Below, one piece after another: positions 1-19,096 of a stretch of DNA of 64,000 nt. Location of the stretch: contig NZ_JACHIN010000014.1 in assembly GCF_014203235.1 (NCBI RefSeq), positions 124,001-188,000 on the forward strand, given 5' to 3'. This DNA is from Nonomuraea endophytica. Its GTDB lineage: Bacteria > Actinomycetota > Actinomycetes > Streptosporangiales > Streptosporangiaceae. How positions within the stretch are numbered: the stretch's first letter is position 1; each line of letters opens with the position of its first letter. Under the pieces are notes generated by a model. The model saw only the letters and a program-made list of their open reading frames with translations. It ran no database searches and was not told the origin of the DNA. A program made the translations under genes and the position numbers.

Positions 1-3000
1 GCCGGCGCGCACCCGCACCTCCGGCTCGCCGGTCGTCAGCACCCGCTCCCAGTCGGCGAAGCCGTCCGGGACGTCGGCCAGGACGAACCGGCCCGGCTGC
101 TCGGTCTGCGCCGTCCGCACCAGGCCCCGGACCACTGCGGCGTCCAGGCCACTCGGCGCGAACACCACCTGGTGGTCCTCGCCCGCCACCGCCGCCAGCA
201 CGCGGGCGGTCAGCTCGCGGGGAGTCCCCTCGGACAGGGGCACCACCTTGAACGTGCCGGCCGGGTCGCCCGTGGGCGTGATCTCCACCCAGTCCAGGCC
301 GTAGGGAGCGACCTGGGCGGCGGCCGGTCTCGGTGCGGCCTGCCGTACGCGGAGGGAGTCGATCGAGAAGACCGGGTGACCGGCGGCGTCCACCGCCTCG
401 ATCCCGGCGTCGTCGGCGCCGCGCGGCGTCAGCCGTACACGCAGGAGGGAGGCCTGCGCGGCCGACAGGCGCACGCCGCGGAAGGCGAACGGCAGCCGCA
501 GCGCGCCCTCCTCCGCCGCCAGCACGAGCGGGTGGAAGGAGGCGTCCAGCAGCGCCGGGTGGATGCCGAAGCCGGTCACGTCCACCCCGTCAGGGGCGCT
601 GACCTCGGCGAACAGCTCATCGCCCGCGCGCCACATCGCGCTCACACCCTGGAAGGCGGGCCCGTACTCGTAGCCCTGGGCGGCCAGGCGCTCGTAGGCC
701 ACCTCCACCGGCTGGGCGCCCTCGGGAGGCCAGGCGGCCGCCCAGCCGGGAGAGGCGGGTCCGGTGACGGCCAGGGCGCCGGAGGCGTGACGGACCCAGG
801 CGTCGCCGGTCTCGGAGAAGATCGTGATGCCGCGCCGGGCGTCGGTCTCGGCGGAGACGACGACCTGGAGGCGGGCGGTGCCGGTGAGGATGAGCGGGGC
901 CTCGATGACCAGCTCCTCGACCAGCTCGCAGCCCGAGGCGGCGGCCGCTTCGAGTGCCAGCTCCGCGAAGGCGGCGCCGGGCAGCAGGACGCCGCCCTCG
1001 ACCGCGTGGTCGGTCAGCCAGGGCGCGGCCTTGGCCGACAGCTGACCGCTGAGCACGAACCCGCCGTCGGCCACCGGCACGACCGCGTTCAGCAGCGGGT
1101 GCTCGGAGCCGTCCACGCCGGGGACGCGTCCGGGCCGCGCGCCGCCGTCCAGCCAGTAGCGCTGCCGGTCGAAGGCGTAGGTCGGCAGGTCCACGTGCCG
1201 GAACGGGGTGGCGGCGAGCGCGGCGGCCCAGTCGACCTCGGCGCCCAGCACGAACGCCTGGGCGAGCGCGGCCAGGAAGCGCCGCCAGTCGCCCGCGCCC
1301 CTGCGCAGGGTGCCGCAGATGCCCGCGGCCTCGTTCATCTCGGCCACGTCCGCCTGGAGCACCGGGTGCGGGCTCACCTCGACGAACAGCGGCGCTCCGC
1401 TGACCGACCCGATCGCCTGCCGGAACAGGACCGGGTTGCGCACGTTCTCGAACCAGTAGCCGGCCGTCAGCCGCTCGGTGTCGATGAAGTCCCCGGCCAT
1501 CGAGGAGCAGAACTCGATGTCGGTACGGCCCGGCCGTACCTCGCCCAGAAGGGCGGGCAGCTCGTCGCGCAGGATCTCGATGTGCGGCGTGTGCGAGGCG
1601 TAGTCCACCGCGATCCTGCGCGCCCGGTAAGGCTCCTCCCAGGCCGCGGCCACCTCGTCGAGCGCGTCCACGTCACCGGCGACGACGCATCCGCTCGGCC
1701 CGCTGTCCACGGCGATCCACAGCCGTCCCTCGTACGGCGCGGCCAGCTCGCGGACCCGCTCGGACGGCAGCGCGACGGAGAGCATGCCGCCGGTGCCGCC
1801 GAGCCGCTCGACGATGACCCGGCTGCGCACCGCGACGATCCTGGCGGCGTCCTCCACCGAGAGGACCCCGGCGACGCACGCGGCGGCGATCTCGCCCTGC
1901 GAGTGGCCGACGACCGCGGCGGGCTCGACGCCGAGCGAGCGCCAGAGCTCGGCCAGCGCGCACATCACCGCGAACAGCACGGGCTGGATGACGTCGGAGC
2001 CGGTCAGCTTCTCGCCGGAGCGCAGCACGTCCTCCACCGACCAGCCGGTGTGCGGCTTGAGCGCCTCGTCGCAGGCGCGCAGCCGCTCGCGGAAGACCGC
2101 GCTGGACTCCAGCAGTTCGACGGCCATGCCCGGCCACTGCGAGCCCTGGCCGGGGAAGAGGAAGATGGTGCGGGCCGCGGCGGCGAGTCCCTCCACGACG
2201 GCCGGGTGCGGGGCTCCGGCCGCGAGCGCGTCGAGGCCGGCGAGCAGCTCGGGACGGTCAGCGGCGATCACGACGGCGCGGTGGGCGAACCTGGCCCGGC
2301 GCGCGAGCACCGGGCCGGCGGCGGCCAGGTCGGCGAGCGTCGCGGTCGCCGCCCGCCCGCGCAGCCTGGCGGCCTGGGCGCGCAGCGCGCTCTCGGTCTT
2401 GGCCGAGACGACCCACACCAGCGGCGCGTCCGTCTCGGGGGCCGCCTCCTCGTCGGGGCCGCGCTCCAGGATCAGGTGCGCGTTGGTGCCGCTCACGCCG
2501 AAGCTGGAGACGCCGGCGCGCGGCGGGCGCTCGCCCTCGGGCAGCTCGACCTCGTCGACCAGCACCCGCACGCCGCCCTGCGACCAGTCCACGTGCGGGG
2601 TCGGCTCTGCCACGTGCAGCGTGCGCGGCAGCACCCGGTGCTCCAGCGCCTTCACCATCTTGATCACGCCGCCGACCCCGGCCGCCGCCTGGGCGTGCCC
2701 GAGGTTCGACTTGAGCGAGCCCAGCCAGAGCGGCCGGTCGTGCGGCCGCATGCGTCCGTAGGTGGCCAGCAGGGCCTGCGCCTCGATCGGGTCGCCGAGG
2801 GTGGTGCCGGTGCCGTGCGCCTCCACCGCGTCCACGTCGTGGAGGTCGAGGCGGGCGTCGGCGAGCGCCTGCTCGATCACGCGCTCCTGGGCGGGCCCGC
2901 TGGGGGCGGTCATGCCGTTGCTGGCGCCGTCCTGGTTGACCGCGCTGCCGCGCACGACGGCCAGGATGCGGCGGCCGTTGCGGCGCGCGTCCGACAGGCG

Positions 3001-3840
3001 CTCCAGCAGCAGCACCCCGGCGCCCTCCGCCCAGGCCACCCCGTCGGCCGTGGAGGAGAACGCCTTGCAGCGCCCGTCGGGCGACAGCGCCCGCTGGCGG
3101 GAGAACTCCACGAACGGCACCGGCGACGGCATCAGCGTCACGCCGCCGGCCAGGGCCAGCGTGCACTCGCCCCGGCGCAGCGCCTGGGCGGCGAGGTGGA
3201 TGGCGACCAGCGAGGAGGAGCAGGCGGTGTCGATGGAGATCGACGGGCCCTCCAGGCCGTAGACGTAGGAGACGCGGCCGGACAGCACGCTGGCCACCGA
3301 GGAGGTGAACAGCGTGCCCTCGATCGCCTCGGGCGAGCCGTCGAGGAAGCGGTTGGAGTAGTGCTCGTACATCACGCCCGCGTACACGCCGGTACGGCTG
3401 CCGCGCAGCGTCCCGGGGTCGATCCCGGCCGCCTCGAACGCCTCCCAGGTGGCCTGCAGGAACAGCCGGTGCTGCGGGTCGGTGCCGAGCGCGTGGCGCG
3501 GGCTGATGCCGAAGAACGCGGCGTCGAAGTCGAACGCGTCGGGGATGAAGCCGCCGTTGCGGGTGTAGCTCTTGCCGATGGCGTCAGGGTCAGGGTCGTA
3601 CAGGTCATCGAGGTTCCAGCCGCGGTCCTCGGGGAAGTCCCCGATGGCGTCGCGGCCGGAGCGCACGAGCTCCCACAGTTCCTCGGGGCTGCTGACGCCG
3701 CCGGGGAAGTGGCAGGCCATGCCCACGATGGCGATGGGCTCGTGGCGACGGCTCTCGTCCTCGGTCAGGCGCCTACGGGTCTCCGCCAGTTCGACGGTGG
3801 CGCGCTTGAGATAGTCGCGGAGCTTGTCCTCGGTACCCAT
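1..3840 (-). CDS. Type I modular PKS, module 3 (KS-AT-DH-KR...), cut by left edge
   Basis: Third protein of the leftward modular PKS; its 3' part lies outside the window, leaving about 1280 residues. An N-terminal coiled docking segment (residues 1-30) precedes KS (about 33-455, DTACSSS active site intact). AT (about 560-850) has GHSQGE and YASH, the signature usually seen in methylmalonyl-CoA-specific domains. DH (from about 910) has HAVEGGVLLP, matching HxxxGxxxxP, and HPALLD for the catalytic Asp. The sequence stops inside the structural half of a KR. The ATG at 3840 lies 24 bp after the previous PKS stop and starts a docking helix nearly identical to that of the neighbour. By collinearity it adds a methyl-branched double bond, provided the missing KR and ACP are functional. 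Confidence 0.95.
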   Translation of the reverse strand, partial: MGTEDKLRDYLKRATVELAETRRRLTEDESRRHEPIAIVGMACHFPGGVSSPEELWELVRSGRDAIGDFPEDRGWNLDDLYDPDPDAIGKSYTRNGGFIPDAFDFDAAFFGISPRHALGTDPQHRLFLQATWEAFEAAGIDPGTLRGSRTGVYAGVMYEHYSNRFLDGSPEAIEGTLFTSSVASVLSGRVSYVYGLEGPSISIDTACSSSLVAIHLAAQALRRGECTLALAGGVTLMPSPVPFVEFSRQRALSPDGRCKAFSSTADGVAWAEGAGVLLLERLSDARRNGRRILAVVRGSAVNQDGASNGMTAPSGPAQERVIEQALADARLDLHDVDAVEAHGTGTTLGDPIEAQALLATYGRMRPHDRPLWLGSLKSNLGHAQAAAGVGGVIKMVKALEHRVLPRTLHVAEPTPHVDWSQGGVRVLVDEVELPEGERPPRAGVSSFGVSGTNAHLILERGPDEEAAPETDAPLVWVVSAKTESALRAQAARLRGRAATATLADLAAAGPVLARRARFAHRAVVIAADRPELLAGLDALAAGAPHPAVVEGLAAAARTIFLFPGQGSQWPGMAVELLESSAVFRERLRACDEALKPHTGWSVEDVLRSGEKLTGSDVIQPVLFAVMCALAELWRSLGVEPAAVVGHSQGEIAAACVAGVLSVEDAARIVAVRSRVIVERLGGTGGMLSVALPSERVRELAAPYEGRLWIAVDSGPSGCVVAGDVDALDEVAAAWEEPYRARRIAVDYASHTPHIEILRDELPALLGEVRPGRTDIEFCSSMAGDFIDTERLTAGYWFENVRNPVLFRQAIGSVSGAPLFVEVSPHPVLQADVAEMNEAAGICGTLRRGAGDWRRFLAALAQAFVLGAEVDWAAALAATPFRHVDLPTYAFDRQRYWLDGGARPGRVPGVDGSEHPLLNAVVPVADGGFVLSGQLSAKAAPWLTDHAVEGGVLLPGAAFAELALEAAAASGCELVEELVIEAPLILTGTARLQVVVSAETDARRGITIFSETGDAWVRHASGALAVTGPASPGWAAAWPPEGAQPVEVAYERLAAQGYEYGPAFQGVSAMWRAGDELFAEVSAPDGVDVTGFGIHPALLDASFHPLVLAAEEGALRLPFAFRGVRLSAAQASLLRVRLTPRGADDAGIEAVDAAGHPVFSIDSLRVRQAAPRPAAAQVAPYGLDWVEITPTGDPAGTFKVVPLSEGTPRELTARVLAAVAGEDHQVVFAPSGLDAAVVRGLVRTAQTEQPGRFVLADVPDGFADWERVLTTGEPEVRVRAG

Positions 3841-3864
3841 CGCTCGGGCCTTTCCTGTCATGGT

Positions 3865-6800
3865 TCACAGTTCCTTGTCGATGAGTGCGAAGATCTCCTC
3901 ATCGGAGGCGGTGTCGATGTCGACGCCCTCGTCGTCATTGCTCGCGGTGCCCCCGAACCTGGTCAGGCCGCTCTGCAGCACGGCGACCAGGCGGCCGCGG
4001 ATGTCCTCGCCGTTGTCCTTAGCTGTGGTGATCATGGAGCCGACGCGTTCCAGGACTCCGCGCAGCAGGTCCTCGGGCGACGGGGTGGCGGGTGCCAGGG
4101 TCTCGTGCAGGTACTTGGCCAGCGCCGAGACCGTCGGGTGGTCGAAGATGAGCGTCGCGGGCAGCCGCAGGCCGGTCTCGGCGTTGAGCCGGTTCTGCAG
4201 CTCGACCGCGGTGAGCGAGTCGAACCCGAGCTGGTTGAAGGCGCTGTCCACGTCCACGTGGTCGGCGCTGGCGTGGGCGAGCACCGCGGCCACGTGGCCA
4301 CGGACCGTCGTGGTGAGCAGCCGCATGGCCTCGGACTCCGTCAGCGCCGCGAGCCGCTCGGTGAGCCGCCCCGCCCCCTTCTTCTGCGACGGGGTACGGC
4401 GCGGCGCCCGCACCATCCCCCTGAACAGGGGCGGCAGGCTGCCGTCCTCGGCCCTGGCGCGCAGCCCGACCATGTCCCAGCGGGCCGCCACGACCACCGG
4501 CTCGTCCCCGGCCAGTGCGGCGTCGAACAGGGCCAGCCCGTGCTCGACGCCGAGCGGGGCGACACCGGCGCGGGCGAGCCTGGCGATCTCCATGTCGGTG
4601 AGCTCGCCGCCCATGCCGCCGTCCCAGAGCCCCCAGGCGATGGAGACGGCGCGCAGTCCCTCGGCTCTGCGCTGCTCGGCCAGCGCGTCGAGGTAGGTGT
4701 TGGCGGCGGCGTAGTTGCCCTGTCCGGCGTTGCCGAGGATGCCGGCCAGTGAGGAGAAGAGCACGAAGGCCTTGAGGTCGCGGTCCTTCGTCAGCTCGTG
4801 CAGGTGGTGGGCGGCGTCGAGCTTGGGGGCGAAGACCCGGTCGATGCGCTCGGGCGTCAGCCCGTCGATGGTGGCGTCGTCGAGGACGCCGGCGGTGTGG
4901 ACGACGCCGGTCAGGTCCTTGATCCCGTCCACGACCGTGGCCAGCGCCCGCCGGTCGGCCACGTCGCAGGCGACCACTTCGACCCGGGCGCCGAGCTCTT
5001 CGAGCGCCGCCTTCAACACCGCGGCTCCCGGTGCGCCGGGGCCGCGCCGGGACAGCAGCACCAGGTCACGAACCCCGTGCCGCTCGACCAGGTGGCGGGA
5101 GATCAGCCCGCCCAGGTCGCCGGTCCCGCCGGTGACCAGGACCGTGCCGGAGCCGAGCGTGACCGGCCCCTCCACGGACCGGCGCACCAGGCGGGGGGCA
5201 AGCACCTTGCCGTCCGACACCCGCACCTGCGGCTCGCCGGTCGCCAGCACCCGCTCCCAGTCCTCGAAGCCGTCCGGCACCTCCGCCAGGACGAACCGGT
5301 CGGGCTGCTCGGTCTGCGCGGTCCGCACCAGGCCCCGCACCACCGCGGCGTCCAGGCCACGCGGCGCGAAGACCACCAGGCGCTCTTCCCCGGCCATCGC
5401 GGCCAGCGCCCGTGCGGTCAGCTCGCGCGGCGTGCCCTGGGCGAGCGGCACCACGGTGAACTCGCCGACCGGCTCGCCGGCCGGCGCGACCTCCACCCAG
5501 TCCAGGCCGTAGGGCGCGGGACCGGTCGAGTTGCCGCCGAGCGCGCCCGCCGCCACCGCGCGGATGCGCGCGGACTCCAGCGCGAACACCCGCCCGCCCG
5601 AGGCGTCGGCCGCCTCGATCGAGCAGCCGTCCTGGCCCTCGCGCAGCAGCCGCACCCGCAGCGCCGTCGCCCCCGGACTCACCAGCCGCACGCCGCGGAA
5701 CTCGAACGGCAGCCGCAGCTCCGCCGAGGGCGCGCCGATCAGCAGCACGTGGAACATCGCGTCGAACAGCGCCGGGTGGATCCAGTGGCCGGTCACGTCG
5801 AGCTCGCCCACCGCCACGTCGGCGAACAGCTCATCGCCGGAGCGCCACAGCGCGCGCACACCCTGGAACGCGGGCCCGTACTCGTAGCCGGCGTCGGCCA
5901 GCGGACCGTAGGCCACCTCGACCGGCTCGGCGCCCGGCGGAGGCCAGGTCGCCGCCCAGTCGCAGGCGGCGGGGGCCGCGGGCTCCGGTGACAGGGTGCC
6001 GCGCACGTGGCGGGTCCAGGGGGCGTCGGGGTCGGCCGCCGGGCGGGAGTGGACGCGGGCCTGCCGTACACCCTGGTCGTCCGGGGCGTCGGCGACGACC
6101 TGGACGGTCACGCCACCGCGTTCGGTGAGCACCAGCGGCGCCTCGAAGACCAGCTCCTCGATCTGGCCGCCCGCTTCCAGCAGCAGGTCGACGAAGGCCG
6201 CGCCGGGCAGTACGGCGACGCCGTTGACGGCGTGGTCGGCCAGCCAGGGCGAGTCGGCCAGCGAGAGGCGGCCGGTGAGCACGCTCACGCCGTCGCCGGC
6301 CACGTCGAGCGCGGCGCTCAGCAGCGGGTGGGTGACCTCGCGCAGGCCGGTCGCGCCCAGGTCGGCGACGCGGGCGGGCGGGTCGAGCCAGAAGCGCTCG
6401 CGGTCGAAGGCGTAGGTGGGCAGGTCGACGGGGGCGCCGTGGCCGGTCAGCGTGGACCACTCGACGTGGGCGCCGATCACCCACGCCTGCGCGAGGCAGG
6501 TGGCGAGGGCGTCGGGTTCGGCGCGCTGGCGGCGGCTGAGCGTCAGGACGGCGGCCTCGCGGCCCTCCAGGCAGTCGTGGGCCATCCTGGCGAGCACGGC
6601 CTGCGGGCCGATCTCCAGGTAGGCGTCGGCGCCGAGCGAGTCCAGCCGCTCGATCATGGCCTGGAACTGGACCGCGCGGCGGATCTGGGCCAGCCAGTAC
6701 TCGCGGTCGGCCCACGAGCCGCCGTTGAGGTTGGTGGCGAACTCCAGCTTCGGCTCGGCGAACTCGACGTCCTCCAGCACGGCGGCGAAGGGAGCCAGCA

Positions 6801-9094
6801 TCGGCTCCATGAGCGGCGAGTGGAAGGCGTGGCTGACGGCGAGCCGGTGGATGCGCCGGCCGAGGTCGGTCCACTCCTCGGCGACCGCCAGGCAGGCGGC
6901 CACCTCGCCGGAGATGACCACGCTCTTGGGCCCGTTGACGGCGGCGAGGCCGATCAGGTGCTCCTGCCCGGTCAGCGACGAGGCGATCTCCTTGGCCGTG
7001 GCCTCGATCGCGACCATCGCGCCCGGGGTGTCGAGTCCCTGCATGAGGCGGCCGCGGGCGGCGATCAGCCGGGCGGCGTCGGGCAGCGACCAGACGCCGG
7101 CCGCGTAGGCGGCGGCGAACTCGCCCACCGAGTGCCCGGCGACGATGCCGGGGTGCACGCCGAGCGACTCCAGCAGCCGGAAGGCGGCCACCTCGAAGGC
7201 GAACAGCGCGGGCTGCGTGTAGGAGGTCTCGTTGAGCAGCTTGGCCTCGGGGGTGCCCGGCTCGGCCCACATCACCTCGCGCAGCGGGCGGTCGAGGTGG
7301 CGGTCCAGCTCGGCGCAGACCTCGTCGAGCGCCTTGGCGAAGGCCGGGAATGCGGCATACAGCTCGCGGCCCATCCCGTGCCGCTGGCCGCCCTGGCCGG
7401 TGAACAGGTAGGCCAGCTTGAGGTGCTCCTTGGCCACGCCTTCCACGACCTCGGCCGGGGACTCGCCGCGCAGGTGCCCGCCGAGCCCGGCCAGCAGCGC
7501 CTCACGGTCGCTCCCGAGTACGGCGACGCGGTGCGTGAAGGCGGCGCGGCGGGTGACCAGCGAATGGGCCACGTCCTGGGCGCCGGTCGCGGGCCGGTCG
7601 AGCACGAAGTCACGCAGCCTGGCCGCCTGCCCGCGCAGCGACTTGGCCGTCTGCGCGCTGAGCGCCCAGACCAGCGGGCCCTGACCGGCCTGCCCGGTGG
7701 CGGGGACGGGCTCCTGGGTGTATTCCTCCAGGACGGCGTGGGCGTTGGTGCCGCTGATGCCGAAGGCCGAGACGCCCGCGCGGCGGGGCCGCTTGTCGTG
7801 CGGCGCCCACTCGCGGGCCTCGGTGAGCAGCTCGACCGCGCCCGCTGACCAGTCCACGTGCGGGGTCGGCTCGGCCACGTGCAGGGTGGGCGGCATGACG
7901 CGGTTCCGCAGCGCCATCACGGCCTTGATCACGCCGGCGACTCCGGCGGCGGCCTGGGCGTGCCCGATGTTCGACTTCACCGAGCCGAGCCACAAGGGCT
8001 GATCCGCCGCACGATTACGTCCATATGTGGACAAAATGGCCTGTGCTTCGATCGGGTCGCCCAGCTTGGTGCCGGTCCCGTGCGCCTCGACCACGTCCAC
8101 GTCCGCCGTCGTCAGCCTGGCGTCGGACAACGCCTGCGCGATCACCCGCTCCTGGGCGGGCCCGCTCGGGGCGGTCATACCGTTGCTCGCGCCGTCCTGG
8201 TTGACGGCGGTGCCCCGGATGACCGCGAGGATCGGCCGGCCGTTGCGGACCGCGTCCGACAGGCGCTCCAGCAACAGCACCCCGGCGCCCTCGCCCCACG
8301 CCACCCCGTCGGCGGTCGAGGAGAACGACTTGCACCGGCCGTCCGGCGACAGCCCCCGCTGCTTCGAGAACTCCACGAACGTGTCCGGCGGCACCAGCAC
8401 CGTCACGCCCCCGGCCAGCGCCATCCCGCACTCGCCGTTGCGCAGCGCGCGTACCGCGAGGTGGACGGCCACCAGCGACGATGAGCAGGCGGTGTCCACC
8501 GAGATCGACGGGCCCTCAAGACCGAACGTGTAGGAAACCCGCCCCGACAGCACGCTCGGCGTGCTCGAGGTCAGCAACAGGCCCTCCACCGACTGCGGGA
8601 TCGCGCCGTGGGTGAACCTGACCGAGTAGTCGTTGTACATGCACCCCGCGTAGACCCCGGTACGGCTGCCGCGCAGCGTCGCCGGGTCGATCCCGGCCCG
8701 CTCGAACGCCTCCCACGACGCCTCCAGGAACAACCGCTGCTGCGGGTCCGTGGCCAGCGCGTTGCGCGGGCTGATCCCGAAGAAGCCGGCGTCGAAGCTC
8801 GCCACGTCGTGCACGAAACCGCCGTGCCTGGTGTACGACTTGCCGGGAGCCTCCGGGTCCGGGTCGTAGACGTCCTCGTCCCAGCCCCGGTCGGCGGGGA
8901 ACTCGGTGATGGCGTCCACACCGGACCTGACCAGGTCCCACAGTTCCTCGGGGCTGGACACCCCGCCCGGATAGCGGCAGGCCATCCCCACGATCGCTAT
9001 CGGCTCGTGGCTGCGCGCCTGCGCGTCCGCCAGGCGCTGCCTGGTCTCGGCGAGTTCGACCGTGGCCCGCTTAAGGTAATCGCGGAGCTTTTCC

Positions 9095-9105
<11 letters not shown>
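3865..9105 (-). CDS. Type I modular PKS, module 2: KS-AT-DH-KR-ACP
   Basis: A 1746-aa single-module polyketide synthase. In order: docking helix 1-30; KS about 34-460 (DTACSSS, HGTGTK, GHAQAAAG); AT about 565-860 with GHSVGE and HAFH, the malonyl-CoA signature; DH about 925-1180 with HAVNGVAVLP and HPALFD; KR about 1315-1500 with GGTGDLGG, catalytic Ser/Tyr and an LDD motif that usually marks B-type ketoreductases; ACP about 1615-1690 with FDSL. There is no ER, so the expected product is an unbranched, probably trans, double bond. The ATG start overlaps the stop of the upstream PKS by 11 bp, indicating translational coupling. The C-terminal acidic tail is presumably a docking domain for the next protein. 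Confidence 0.97.
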
Positions 9106-17548
<8,443 letters not shown>

Positions 17549-17711
17549 CAATGCGCCACCTCAAGCCGGGGTATTGAATATTCGCGACTATTGGCCAGTA
17601 ATTAAGACCCTAATCGCGGACTTTGCTGAGGCCCATGGAAGGACGGTGGCACGTAGTTACCGCAACTGTTGGCCGCCCAGCCACAGTTGACGGTGTGGGC
17701 ACGGCTGGGCA
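17549..17711. promoter_or_regulatory. Divergent intergenic region between the PKS operon and the C-domain gene
   Basis: This 163-bp, comparatively AT-rich gap must hold promoters for the leftward PKS genes and the rightward NRPS-like genes. A 7-bp inverted repeat, CAACTGT at 17663-17669 and ACAGTTG at 17683-17689 (13-bp spacer), lies close to the C-domain start and could be an operator. On the minus strand TTAGGGTC (17607-17614) lies upstream of the AT-rich TATTCA (17578-17583), roughly resembling the TAGGGGT elements found in other promoters of this window. Confidence 0.5.
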
Positions 17712-19076
17712 ATGAATGGCAACATGCCCGTAGAAGCTGCACTCACTTTCGGCCAGTTGTTCAGCTGGCGCGATATCGAGCGGCACCCGCACGACTGGAT
17801 CCACGAGGCGAACCTGCCGGCGATGTGGGACCTGCGCGGGCTGACGCTCGACCGGGTGACCGCCGCGCTGAGCGCCCTGGTCGAGCGGCACGAGGCGCTG
17901 CGCACCACCTACCACGTGCGGGACGGCGTGCCGTACCAGAGAGTGCATGAGACGGTGGCGCTGCCGATCGAGCTCGTCGAGCGTGACGGCGGCGACCAGC
18001 AGGAGGCTGAGCGCACCGCGGCCGAGCTGATCGGGCGGCCCTTCCCCATGGAGGCGGACCTCAACTGGCGTGGGCTGCTGGTCAGCGTGAAGGGCGAGCC
18101 GAAGTTCCTGGCGCTGTCGATCTCCCACCTGATCCTGGACGCCTGGTCGGTGCAGCACCTGCGGACGCAGTTCCGCGCGCTGGTCAAGGACCCGGGCGCG
18201 ACCGCCGAGCTGGGCCCCGTCCCGCGCACGCTGGCGTCGAGCCAGCGCGGGCAGGAGTGGGCGGCCCGCCGGACGGGCGCCGAGCGCCACTGGCGCGGCG
18301 TGCTGGAGGACGGGCTCATGGACGAGCTGCCCACGCTGCCCTCGCGCGCCTACCGCAACCGCCTGGAGGCGACGCTCCACTCGCGGCGCATCGGCGGGCT
18401 GGCCCACGCGGCCGCCAAACGGCTCGGCGTCACCGCGCCCGCCGTGGTCATGGCGCTGGTCGCGGCGGGCGTCGCCCGGCAGACCGGCGCGGACCGGGTC
18501 ACGATGAGCCTGATGGCCTCCAACCGGTTCTCCGCCGGCAACCAGCGCGCCGTCGGCACGCTCAACCAGCTCGTCCCGGTCGTCCTGCCCGTCGACCAGG
18601 GCGCCACCCTCGCCGAGCACGTACGCGGGCTGCACTGGGCCGCCACCAAGGCTTACCGGCACGGCAGCTACGACATCGACCGCATGTCCGAGGTGGCCGC
18701 CGAGTACGGCAGGCCCGAGCACGGCTGCTGGTTCAACCACCTGCTGCGCTGCTGGTTCAACTACCTGCAGATCGACGACAAGGTCGCCGACCCGGCCGAC
18801 GACAGCCCCGCCGAGCTGGTCTGGACGCCGCTGGCCCAGCAGTACGGCCAGCCGTTCCGCGTCCGTGTGCAGGTGCAGCGCGGCAGGACCTCGCTGCTGA
18901 TGCTCGCCGACCCGGACGTCGTCCCCGCCGACGGCATGCTCGACATCCTGCGCGGCGTGGGCCACGGGGTCCAGCTGGCGGCCACCGGGCCGGAGGCCGG
19001 GCTCAAGGAGCTGTGGAGCGGCAAAGAGCTTGATCCGTCCCTTTTCCCGCGCGAGGCCGACGGGCCGCCGCGCTAG
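17712..19076 (+). CDS. Stand-alone NRPS condensation-domain protein
   Basis: A 454-aa free-standing condensation-superfamily protein. The RHEALRTTY motif near residue 60 is typical of the C-domain N-terminus. The catalytic HHxxxDG box appears as SHLILDA (about residues 137-143): the second His, the catalytic one, and the Asp are kept while the first His and the Gly are lost. The C-terminal half includes the usual latch region. No carrier or adenylation domain is attached. The gene opens a rightward set with an A domain 20 bp downstream, so it probably joins an acyl or aminoacyl unit from the nearby PCP to a polyketide chain. It might instead be an inactive scaffold or a trans-acting esterifying C domain. 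ATG 17712 has no clear Shine-Dalgarno; a second ATG lies at 17724. Confidence 0.85.
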   Translation: MNGNMPVEAALTFGQLFSWRDIERHPHDWIHEANLPAMWDLRGLTLDRVTAALSALVERHEALRTTYHVRDGVPYQRVHETVALPIELVERDGGDQQEAERTAAELIGRPFPMEADLNWRGLLVSVKGEPKFLALSISHLILDAWSVQHLRTQFRALVKDPGATAELGPVPRTLASSQRGQEWAARRTGAERHWRGVLEDGLMDELPTLPSRAYRNRLEATLHSRRIGGLAHAAAKRLGVTAPAVVMALVAAGVARQTGADRVTMSLMASNRFSAGNQRAVGTLNQLVPVVLPVDQGATLAEHVRGLHWAATKAYRHGSYDIDRMSEVAAEYGRPEHGCWFNHLLRCWFNYLQIDDKVADPADDSPAELVWTPLAQQYGQPFRVRVQVQRGRTSLLMLADPDVVPADGMLDILRGVGHGVQLAATGPEAGLKELWSGKELDPSLFPREADGPPR

Positions 19077-19096
19077 CCACTTCCGGGAGTCATACC

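Noticed and set aside
172..4752. A 1526-codon open frame on the plus strand, antisense to the PKS
   Set aside because: High-GC third-position artefact; low-complexity Arg/Gly/Ala protein without domains, while the minus strand encodes complete PKS domains.
6007..7848. 613-codon plus-strand frame opposite PKS module 2
   Set aside because: Antisense shadow with no recognisable domains; the minus strand has intact AT and DH motifs.
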